From Betaproteobacteria bacterium (GTDB lineage: Bacteria; Pseudomonadota; Gammaproteobacteria; Burkholderiales; SG8-39), in NCBI GenBank assembly GCA_029865405.1, contig JAOUGZ010000197.1, positions 1 to 5,818 on the forward strand: DNA of 5,818 nt. Direction: 5' to 3'. The translations under genes and the position numbers were made by a program. The notes beneath the pieces were generated by a model. The model had not been told where the DNA came from and did no database searches. It was given only the letters and a program-made list of their open reading frames with translations. Positions 1-5,005 of the stretch are shown here, piece after piece (within the stretch, counting starts at the first letter, position 1; each line of letters opens with the position of its first letter).

Positions 1-1
1 C

Positions 2-919
2 TTCGACGTCGACGGCAATGGCAGCATCGACACGTGGCTGACGGTGTTGCTTCCCACGCCGGCCCTGACGGTCGCATCAAGCGTGGACGACTCCAGCCTG
101 CCGTCGCTCGATCCTGGCTCGTCGACCTCGCTTGACCCGTACGTCGAGAACTTCAGGATTCCCGCCACCGGCATTTACTACGTGGCGGTGACCGCCCAGC
201 CGAATCCCGGCGTGTTCCCTTATCTCCCGGTGCTGGACGGGGGCCTGGTGAACGTCAGCCGGGGCAACCTCACCGGCACCTACACGCTTATCGTGAGCAA
301 CGTGTCGCCGCAGGAAGCGCCGCCGGCGCCCGCGCCCGATCCGGTCACGCCGCCGGCTCCGGCTCCGGACCCGGTTGCGACGCCGGCCCCGACGCCGGAC
401 CCGGTCCCGGTCCCGCTCCCGGTCGGGGAGGTGCAGCACATCAACATCGACGTCAAGCCCGGGCGCGGCATGATCGTGCGCCTGGATCCCAAGGGCAGGC
501 ACGCCATCCCGGTCGCGCTGCTCTCGTCGAAGGACTTCAACGCACTCGCCGTAGAGGTGAGCTCGCTTACCTTCGGCCAGACGGGCGACGAGCGGAGCCT
601 GCGCAAGTGCGCGACGCGGGGTATCGACGTGAACCGCGACCGACGGCCCGACCTGATCTGCGAGTTCGACAACAATCAGGCCCAGTTCGAGCTGGGCGAC
701 TCGGAGGGCATCCTCAAGGGCAAGACCACGGCCGGCACGCCCTTCGAGGGCCGTGGCATGCTCAAGGTCATCCCGCACAAGCGTCATCACAGGCACTTCG
801 ACGGCCACGACCACAAGAACAAGAAAGCGCGGGCCGACGACGACGGCCACAAGCACCGGAAAGCGCGGGCCGACGACGACCATCGGAACGGCCGCTCCTG
901 GTGGCGCTTCTGGCGCTAG
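2..919 (+). CDS. Secreted-type multidomain protein, C-terminal part (PPC-like domain, Pro-rich linker, beta domain, His/Asp-rich tail); 5' end outside window
   Basis: The frame is open to the left edge, so this is the last 305 residues of a longer protein. A GTG at 44 is possible but lies inside the domain, so I do not take it as the start. Residues 1-100 resemble a pre-peptidase C-terminal (PPC) beta domain: an opening Asp/Gly/Asn-rich strand (DVDGNGSIDTWL), a middle FRIPATGIYYVAV strand and a closing GTYTLIVS strand. Residues 106-141 are a linker with repeated PAPDPV-type units. Residues 146-258 start with a IDVKPG motif and carry IPVALLSS, FGQTG and DVNRDRRPD, a degenerate form of the DxNxDGxxD calcium loop. 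This pattern recurs in secreted bacterial proteins of unknown function. Cys203 and Cys220 flank the loop and could form a disulfide. The tail (259-305) is rich in His, Asp, Lys and Arg, has two KARADDD units, and ends in WWRFWR. An exported or surface protein is inferred; no signal peptide is visible and the function is unknown. Confidence 0.8.
   Translation, partial: FDVDGNGSIDTWLTVLLPTPALTVASSVDDSSLPSLDPGSSTSLDPYVENFRIPATGIYYVAVTAQPNPGVFPYLPVLDGGLVNVSRGNLTGTYTLIVSNVSPQEAPPAPAPDPVTPPAPAPDPVATPAPTPDPVPVPLPVGEVQHINIDVKPGRGMIVRLDPKGRHAIPVALLSSKDFNALAVEVSSLTFGQTGDERSLRKCATRGIDVNRDRRPDLICEFDNNQAQFELGDSEGILKGKTTAGTPFEGRGMLKVIPHKRHHRHFDGHDHKNKKARADDDGHKHRKARADDDHRNGRSWWRFWR
317..424 (+). repeat. 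Pro/Ala/Asp-rich linker repeat within the secreted protein
   Basis: Thirty-six codons encode about three degenerate units of the type PAPAPDPV, PAPAPDPVAT and PAPTPDPVPV, ending in a Pro-Val run. This is an extended, flexible linker joining two beta domains. Codons vary between the units (GCG/GCC/GCT for Ala), so it is an older protein-level repeat and not a fresh DNA duplication. Confidence 0.75.
823..880 (+). repeat. 22-bp perfect direct repeat coding for the KARADDD tail units
   Basis: Positions 823-844 and 859-880 are identical over 22 bp and lie 36 bp (12 codons) apart, so the reading frame is kept. Each copy encodes the end of a Lys-Lys/Arg-Lys pair, then ARADDD. The sequence between them encodes Gly-His-Lys-His-Arg. 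Identity at the DNA level suggests a recent in-frame duplication that lengthened the charged, His-containing tail. Confidence 0.85.
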
Positions 920-923
920 GCGC

Positions 924-1817
924 TCAGGCCGAGAAAAAGGCGCCGAGGTGCGCGAGCACCTCGGCCGGCGCCTCCTCGGCGAGGTAGTGGCCTGAATCGA
1001 CCGCGCCGCCGCTCACCGCGGCGGCGCAGTAGTTCTTCCAGATCGCGAGCGCGTCGTACCAGGCTTCGATCTTCGCCTTCTTCCCCCAGAGCACGAGCAG
1101 CGGGCAGCGGATCTTCTCGCCGGCCGTGCGGCTCGCGCGGTCGTGCTCGAGATCGATGCTCGCCGCCGCGCGGTAGTCCTCGCACATGCCCTGGATCATC
1201 TGCGGATCATGCACGGCGCTCAGGTAGTCGGCGAGCGCTTCCTTGGCGAAGAAATCCGGGGGCTTGGGCTCGCGCGAAGTGTGTGCGCGCCACCAGGCGT
1301 CCGGCGCGGCATTGATCACGTTCTCCGGGAAGGGGTGCGGCTGGGCGAACCAGAACCAGTGGTAGTAGCCCAGGGCCATCGCCATGTCGGTGCGCTCGAA
1401 ATGCTCGAGCGTCGGAATGATGTCCATCACCACCAGTTTGCTCACGCACTGCGGGTGGTCGAGCGCGAGGCGGTGCGCGACGCGCGCGCCGCGGTCGTGG
1501 GCTGCAACGGTGAACGTCGGGTGGCCGAGCGCCGCCATCAGCTCGACCATGTCCTTGGCCATTTCCTTCTTCGCATAGGGCGCGTGGTCCGCGGTCACGA
1601 GCGGCTTGAACGAGCCGCCGTAGCCGCGCAGGTCGGGGCAGACGACGCTATAGCGCTTGGCCAGCTCCGGCGCCACCTTGTGCCACATGGCATGGGTCTG
1701 CGGATTACCGTGCAGCAGGAGAAGCGCCGGGCCCGAGCCGCCGCGCCGCAGGCGCAGCTTGCCCGCGGAAACGGCGACATGCTCGAGCGAGAAATCGGGG
1801 AAGAGCATGAGAGGCAT
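924..1817 (-). CDS. Alpha/beta hydrolase of the fluoroacetate/haloacetate dehalogenase type
   Basis: The protein has 297 residues from the ATG at 1817. Oxyanion motif LLLLHGNPQTHAMW is near residues 32-45 and HDRGAR at 107-112 holds the presumed nucleophile Asp108 with Arg109 and Arg112. Asp132 (VVMDIIPT) and His277 (DSGHYLAEEAP) complete the triad. From memory of characterised fluoroacetate dehalogenases, nucleophile-Arg-x-x-Arg binds the carboxylate, and a His-Trp pair plus a cap Tyr hold the halide. Here these map to His153-Trp154 and Tyr215 (CEDYRA). The predicted reaction is hydrolytic dehalogenation of a short 2-haloacid to the hydroxyacid, in the cytoplasm. The cap Trp expected some 30 residues after the His-Trp pair is not at the aligned place. 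Epoxide hydrolase or another esterase-like activity remains possible. The open frame reaches a GTG at 1844, but that extension lies opposite the neighbour's ribosome site; ATG 1808 is an equally good start by alignment. No clear ribosome site precedes any of the three. Confidence 0.85.
   Translation of the reverse strand: MPLMLFPDFSLEHVAVSAGKLRLRRGGSGPALLLLHGNPQTHAMWHKVAPELAKRYSVVCPDLRGYGGSFKPLVTADHAPYAKKEMAKDMVELMAALGHPTFTVAAHDRGARVAHRLALDHPQCVSKLVVMDIIPTLEHFERTDMAMALGYYHWFWFAQPHPFPENVINAAPDAWWRAHTSREPKPPDFFAKEALADYLSAVHDPQMIQGMCEDYRAAASIDLEHDRASRTAGEKIRCPLLVLWGKKAKIEAWYDALAIWKNYCAAAVSGGAVDSGHYLAEEAPAEVLAHLGAFFSA
934..972 (-). terminator. Terminator-like hairpin with T5 tract inside the hydrolase 3' coding end
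   Basis: Read on the minus strand, GGCGCC (972-967) pairs with GGCGCC (944-939) and GAGGTGC (962-956) pairs with GCACCTC (951-945). The loop is 4 nt, there is a GGCC bulge on the 5' side, and TTTTT (938-934) follows directly. An alternative register gives a continuous 10-bp stem (942-951 with 956-965). The form is that of an intrinsic terminator, but it encodes AEVLAHLGAFF and the TGA stop (926-924) lies 7 nt beyond the T tract. On the plus strand the same stem begins about 20 nt after the stop of the upstream gene, but no T tract follows it. Confidence 0.4.
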
Positions 1818-1844
1818 TATGGCTAAAATAAAAGGTAATTCCAC
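1818..1844 (+). promoter_or_regulatory. AT-rich divergent intergenic region with possible -10 box for the operon
   Basis: This short gap between the divergent hydrolase and coiled-coil genes is sharply AT-rich against its surroundings. It contains TAAAAT at 1824-1829, a 5/6 match to the sigma-70 -10 box on the plus strand. No good -35 hexamer stands at the right distance. On the minus strand the same bases give TTTTATTTTA, which may serve the hydrolase. Any hydrolase transcript starting here would have almost no leader. Confidence 0.4.
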
Positions 1845-1854
1845 AAGAGGAGGT
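1845..1854 (+). promoter_or_regulatory. Strong ribosome binding site of the coiled-coil gene
   Basis: AAGAGGAGGT ends 7 nt before the ATG at 1862. It closely matches the anti-Shine-Dalgarno complement and is one of the two strong sites in the window, the other being at 5517. It fixes the start of the first gene of the operon; the following genes have weak sites or none. Confidence 0.85.
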
Positions 1855-1861
1855 CGACACG

Positions 1862-2152
1862 ATGAACCGCGACGAATACGTGAAGAAGCTGAAGGCCCAG
1901 CTCGACCAGTGGAACGCCGAGGCCAAGCAGTGGGAAGCGAAAGCGCAGGAGGCGCAGTCTCACATGAAGGCCGAGTACGAGAAGCAGCTCGCCGCGCTCA
2001 ACTCCCGACGCGACGAAACGCTCTACCAGATGAAGCTACTGCAGAACGCCTCCGCGGACGCCTGGCAGGACATGATGCGCGGCACTGACGCGGCGCTGAA
2101 GAGCATGCAGGAGGCCTTCAACAAGGCGAGGTCGCACTTCGAGAAGAAATGA
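1862..2152 (+). CDS. Small coiled-coil protein, first gene of the operon
   Basis: The protein has 96 residues, is highly charged and is almost wholly predicted helix. Residues 1-50 carry regular Leu/Trp/Ala spacing (LKAQLDQWNAEAKQWEAKA), with Trp17 and Trp24 seven residues apart, as in a heptad-based coiled coil. A second helical stretch with Trp68 follows (DAWQDMMRGTDAALKSMQEAF). There is no signal peptide, Cys or catalytic motif. It resembles the small cytoplasmic coiled-coil proteins annotated in many proteobacteria and cyanobacteria as sll1863-like stress-response proteins; that assignment is from memory and tentative. A phasin-like or membrane/envelope-associated scaffold role is another possibility. 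The start is set by the strong ribosome site at 1845-1854. The TGA stop overlaps the next ATG (ATGA), which implies translational coupling to the dehydrogenase. Confidence 0.85.
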   Translation: MNRDEYVKKLKAQLDQWNAEAKQWEAKAQEAQSHMKAEYEKQLAALNSRRDETLYQMKLLQNASADAWQDMMRGTDAALKSMQEAFNKARSHFEKK

Positions 2153-2925
2153 GCGCATTCGACCTCGAGGGGAAGGTCGCGCTCGTCACGGGAGGCAACG
2201 GCGGCATCGGCCTGGGCATGGCCGAGGGGCTGGCGGCGGCCGGGGCCGACGTGGTGATCTGGGGCTCCAACGCCGAGAAGACTTCCGCGGCGGAGAAGCA
2301 ATTGAAGAAGCATGGCCGGCGCGCGCTCGCGCAGCGCTGCGACGTGACCGACGAGGCGCAGGTCGACAAGTGCTTCGCCGACGCCATCAGGGCGATGGGC
2401 CGCATCGACGGCTGCTTCGCCAACGCCGGGGTCAGCCAGGCGCGCGCGCCGCTCGCCCAGCTCTCCACGAAGGAATGGCGCCGCGTCATGCAGGTGAACC
2501 TCGACGGCGCCTTCTTTACCCTGCGCGCCGCCGCGCGCCACATGTCCGAGCGCGCCAAGGCGGGCGATGCCGGTGGGCGACTGGTGGGCATGGCAAGCAG
2601 CGCCGCGATCCACGGCGCGGCGCGCGCCGCGAGCTACGCCGCGACCAAGGGCGCGATGCTCACCATGATCCGCGCGCTCGCGGTGGAAATGGCGCGCTAC
2701 CAGGTCACCGCCAACTCCATCTTGCCCGGCTGGATCGAGTCGGACATGACCGCCGCGGCCATCGGCGACGCGAAGTTCGCCGCCGCGGTGCTGCCGAGGA
2801 TCCCCTTGCGGCGTTGGGGGAAGAAGGAGGATTTCGCCGGCATCGCCGTCTACCTGATGAGCGACGCGAGCAGCTACCATACGGGCGACCACTTCGTCAT
2901 CGACGGCGCCTACACCATCTTCTGA
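2149..2925 (+). CDS. Short-chain dehydrogenase/reductase (FabG-like, NAD(P)-dependent)
   Basis: This is a full-length classical SDR of 258 residues. The cofactor-binding TGGNGGIG lies at 14-21, Asp65 (CDVTD) contacts the adenine, and ANAG at 91-94 is the structural NNAG motif with Ala in place of the first Asn. Asn117, Ser150, Tyr163 and Lys167 (YAATK) form the catalytic tetrad. The Ser-Tyr spacing of 13 matches the family. PGWIESDM (193-200) follows the active site, and the C terminus (GDHFVIDGAYTIF) is the usual SDR end. The expected reaction is reversible oxidation of a hydroxyl, often of a 3-hydroxyacyl thioester, sugar or steroid. The substrate cannot be read from sequence. The gene overlaps the preceding coiled-coil gene by 4 nt and lies 1 nt before the MaoC-type gene, so hydroxyacyl-CoA chemistry is a reasonable inference. 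Only a weak GAGAAG precedes the ATG, so coupling from upstream is likely. Confidence 0.93.
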   Translation: MSAFDLEGKVALVTGGNGGIGLGMAEGLAAAGADVVIWGSNAEKTSAAEKQLKKHGRRALAQRCDVTDEAQVDKCFADAIRAMGRIDGCFANAGVSQARAPLAQLSTKEWRRVMQVNLDGAFFTLRAAARHMSERAKAGDAGGRLVGMASSAAIHGAARAASYAATKGAMLTMIRALAVEMARYQVTANSILPGWIESDMTAAAIGDAKFAAAVLPRIPLRRWGKKEDFAGIAVYLMSDASSYHTGDHFVIDGAYTIF

Positions 2926-2926
2926 C

Positions 2927-3382
2927 ATGAGCGACAACGTCCACCCCATCGGCCGCGGCTACTGCTACGACGATCTCAAGGTCGGCATGCGCTTTCGCAC
3001 GCATCGCCGCACCATCGCCGAGGCGGACCTCGCGGGCTTCGTCAATCTCACCTGGCTCACCGAGGAGCTGTTCGCGGTGGAGGACGACTCGAGCCGCGCC
3101 ATCAAGGGCCGGCCGGTGCCCGGGGCGCTGGTCTACTCGTTCGCCGAAGGCCTGCTCCTGCCTTCAATGCAGGACACGGGCCTTGCCTTCCTCAACGCCA
3201 CGCTCGATGTGAAGGGGCCGACCGTGGTCGGCGACACCATCCACGTCGAAGTCGAGGTCACCGAGTGCCGCCTCACCTCCAAGGGCGACCGCGGCCTGGT
3301 GCGCTTCGCCAACAAGGTCGTGAACCAGCGCGGCGAGACGGTGATCGAGTACAACCCGCTGCGCATGCTGAAACGCAAGTGA
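2927..3382 (+). CDS. MaoC-like hot-dog-fold protein, lacking the canonical hydratase Asp/His
   Basis: The protein has 151 residues with the MaoC/acyl-dehydratase layout. GYCYDDLKVGMRFRTHRRTIAEADLAGFVNL is the N-terminal strand and helix entry, split here as GYCYDDLKVG (11-20) and FVNLTWLTEELF (38-49). Then come PVPGALVYSFAEGL (63-76), the hot-dog helix, and VGDTIHVEVEV (101-111). In R-specific enoyl-CoA hydratases the first helix carries Asp-x-Asn-Pro-x-His, whose Asp and His are catalytic. Here the equivalent segment reads FVNLTWLTEELF, with neither residue. Related MaoC proteins with FVNLTG-type motifs exist, so this may be a recognised subgroup with another catalytic set or a binding role. 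The gene sits 1 nt after the SDR with no ribosome site, so coupling is expected. Its stop overlaps the GTG start of the VOC gene. An acyl-CoA ligand is inferred from the family. Confidence 0.85.
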   Translation: MSDNVHPIGRGYCYDDLKVGMRFRTHRRTIAEADLAGFVNLTWLTEELFAVEDDSSRAIKGRPVPGALVYSFAEGLLLPSMQDTGLAFLNATLDVKGPTVVGDTIHVEVEVTECRLTSKGDRGLVRFANKVVNQRGETVIEYNPLRMLKRK

Positions 3383-3768
3383 TCGACCACCTCGACCACA
3401 TCGTCCTCACCACGCGCGACCTCGAGGGCTGCATCCGCTTCTACCGCGACGTGCTGGGGATGAAGCTGGAATCGTTCAAGACGCCGACCGAGACGCGCCA
3501 GGCGCTCAAGTTCGGCAACCAGAAGATCAACCTGCACGAGTGGGGCAGGGAGTTCACGCCGCGCGCGCACGTCGCGGCGCCCGGTACGCTGGACCTGTGC
3601 TTCATCGCCGCGGCGCCGCTCGAGCAGGTGATCGCGAAGCTGAAGGCGGCGCAGGTACCGATCCTGGAAGGCCCGGTGATGAAGACCGGCGCCGTGTCGA
3701 GAATCCGCTCGGTGTACGTGCGCGACCCCGACCTCAACCTGGTCGAGATCTCGGAACCCGCCGCCTAG
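3379..3768 (+). CDS. VOC superfamily (glyoxalase/dioxygenase fold) protein
   Basis: The protein has 129 residues from a GTG at 3379 that overlaps the MaoC stop (GTGA). This is the only sensible start: the next in-frame Met is residue 28, inside the first beta-alpha unit, and upstream codons run inside the MaoC gene. DHIVLTTRDLEGCIRFYRDVLGM (6-28) is the classic first VOC module, followed by INLHEWG (50-56). The second module is LDLCFIA (71-77) to the closing DPDLNLVEIS (116-125). Likely metal ligands are His7, His53 and Glu123; the fourth ligand usually found at the start of module two is not obvious (Asp72/Cys74). Such single-domain proteins include glyoxalase I, epimerases, fosfomycin-type resistance enzymes and small ring-cleavage dioxygenases. 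The closest resemblance, from memory, is the group annotated as VOC family virulence protein. The substrate is unknown. It is the last gene of the operon. Confidence 0.88.
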   Translation: MIDHLDHIVLTTRDLEGCIRFYRDVLGMKLESFKTPTETRQALKFGNQKINLHEWGREFTPRAHVAAPGTLDLCFIAAAPLEQVIAKLKAAQVPILEGPVMKTGAVSRIRSVYVRDPDLNLVEISEPAA

Positions 3769-4973
3769 GTGTCGAGCAGCGCCTTGGCGCCGTGCCGGCC
3801 GAGGTGCGCCACGATGTCGCGCGTGTGCTCGCGATCGCGCGTCTCGATGACGAACTCCACCTCCGGCGTCTTGACCGACGCGGTGCCGAAGACGCGCTGG
3901 TGCTGCACTTCGACGATGTTGCCGCCCGCTTCGCCGATCAGCGCCGCCACCTTGGCGAGGCTGCCGGAGAGATCGGGCATCAGCACGCGCATGCGCACCA
4001 GCCGCCCATCGCGCACCAGCCCGCGCATCAGCACCGCCGAGAGCACGCGCGCGTCGATGTTGCCGCCGCAAATGGGGATGCCCACGCGCCGGCCGGCGAA
4101 ACGTTGCGGATACGCCAGCACGGCGGCGAGCCCGGCCGCGCCCGCGCCCTCGGCCACCGTCTTCTCGATCTCGATCAGGGCGACGATGGCGCGCTCGATG
4201 ATCTCCTCGTCGACGAGCAGCACCTCGTCCAGGCAGCGCCTGCAGATCTCGAGCGTGAGCGCGCTTACGTCGCGCACCGCGATGCCCTCGGCGATGGTGT
4301 CGCCGCCCACCTGCACCGGCAGGTTGTGCATGCGCTGGTACATGGCGCTCCAGGATCTCGATTCCACGCCGAACACGTGCGCCTCGGGGCGCAGCGCCTT
4401 GGCCGCAACGGCGATGCCCGAGGCGAGGCCGCCGCCGCCCACCGGCACCACCAGCATCTCCAGGTCGGGCACGTCCTCGAGCATCTCCAGGCCGACCGTG
4501 CCCTGGCCGGCGACGACCGCGGGATCATCGTAGGGGTGAACGAATATGTAGCCGTCGCGCGCCGCGAGCTCCCGCGCGTGCGCGCCGGCTTCCGACAGCG
4601 TGGCGCCTTCGAGGACCACCTCCGCGCCATGCACGCGCGTGCTCGAGATCTTGTTGTTGGGCGTGCCGCGCGGCATCACGATCACGGTGCGGATGCCCAG
4701 GCGGGCGGCATGGTAGGCGACCCCTTGCGCGTGGTTGCCGGCGCTCATGGCGATGACGCCGCGCCGGCGCTCCGCCTCGGAAAGCGACAGCAGCTTGTTG
4801 AGTGCGCCGCGCTCCTTGAACGAGGCGGTGAACTGCAGGTTCTCGAACTTCAGCCACAGCTCGCAGCCGGTGAGGCGCGAGAGCGTGCGGCTGTGCAGGC
4901 ACGGCGTGCGCTCGACCGCGCCGGCGATGCGCGCCGCGGCGGCGCGGATGTCGTCTAGTGAAACATTGTCCAT
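3765..4973 (-). CDS. ilvA: Threonine ammonia-lyase (threonine dehydratase), short form with one C-terminal ACT domain
   Basis: It is a PLP-dependent enzyme converting threonine to 2-oxobutanoate and ammonia, the entry to isoleucine synthesis or threonine breakdown. From the ATG at 4973 it has 402 residues. TASFKERGA (49-57) holds the Schiff-base Lys53. SAGNHAQG (77-84) is the substrate loop, VGGGGLASG (178-186) binds the PLP phosphate, and CGGN (302-305) closes the fold-type II core. Residues 327-402 (MRVLMPDLSGSLAKVAALI and onward) are a single ACT domain. The length fits the medium form near 400 residues, not the ~500-residue biosynthetic IlvA with two regulatory subdomains, so ilvA versus a catabolic tdcB-like role is open. 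The open frame extends to 5093 but those 40 residues lack homology, whereas MDNVSLDDIRAAAARI is the usual N terminus. The TAG stop shares bases with the convergent VOC stop. Confidence 0.93.
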   Translation of the reverse strand: MDNVSLDDIRAAAARIAGAVERTPCLHSRTLSRLTGCELWLKFENLQFTASFKERGALNKLLSLSEAERRRGVIAMSAGNHAQGVAYHAARLGIRTVIVMPRGTPNNKISSTRVHGAEVVLEGATLSEAGAHARELAARDGYIFVHPYDDPAVVAGQGTVGLEMLEDVPDLEMLVVPVGGGGLASGIAVAAKALRPEAHVFGVESRSWSAMYQRMHNLPVQVGGDTIAEGIAVRDVSALTLEICRRCLDEVLLVDEEIIERAIVALIEIEKTVAEGAGAAGLAAVLAYPQRFAGRRVGIPICGGNIDARVLSAVLMRGLVRDGRLVRMRVLMPDLSGSLAKVAALIGEAGGNIVEVQHQRVFGTASVKTPEVEFVIETRDREHTRDIVAHLGRHGAKALLDT

Positions 4974-4978
4974 GTCCC

Positions 4979-5005
4979 AATATAGCAGCGCCGGGAATGA
5001 AACAA
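4979..5005 (-). promoter_or_regulatory. Possible promoter of the threonine ammonia-lyase gene
   Basis: On the minus strand TTGTTT (5005-5000) stands 15 bp before TATATT (4984-4979), a weak sigma-70 pair with a short spacer. The -10-like box ends only 5 nt before the ATG, so a transcript from it would start at or just inside the start codon. Either the mRNA is leaderless or the true promoter lies elsewhere. No proper ribosome site precedes this ATG. Confidence 0.3.

Noticed and set aside
317..424. Tandem-repeat or CRISPR-like array in the Pro-coding stretch
   Set aside because: Units are degenerate, of codon period and in frame; they are explained by a proline-rich protein linker.
77..883. 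268-codon minus-strand open frame opposite the secreted protein
   Set aside because: Val/Arg-rich translation of the complement, with no motif; the sense frame has clear domains and linker.
2023..2949. 308-codon minus-strand open frame opposite the SDR
   Set aside because: The plus strand carries a complete SDR with all motifs; the antisense product is low-complexity and has no recognisable domain.
3265..3378. N-terminal extension of the VOC protein into the MaoC gene
   Set aside because: The extension is Arg/Pro-rich nonsense within the MaoC coding region; the VOC fold begins at the GTG at 3379.
3778..3795. GCGCC-TT-GGCGC palindrome near the convergent VOC/lyase junction as a terminator
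   Set aside because: The loop is too small, the stem is at most 4 bp once a loop is allowed, and no T tract follows on either strand.
3540..4958. 472-codon plus-strand open frame opposite the threonine ammonia-lyase
   Set aside because: It is an Arg/Ala/His-rich shadow of a gene with full PLP-enzyme motifs on the other strand; long antisense frames are expected at this GC content.
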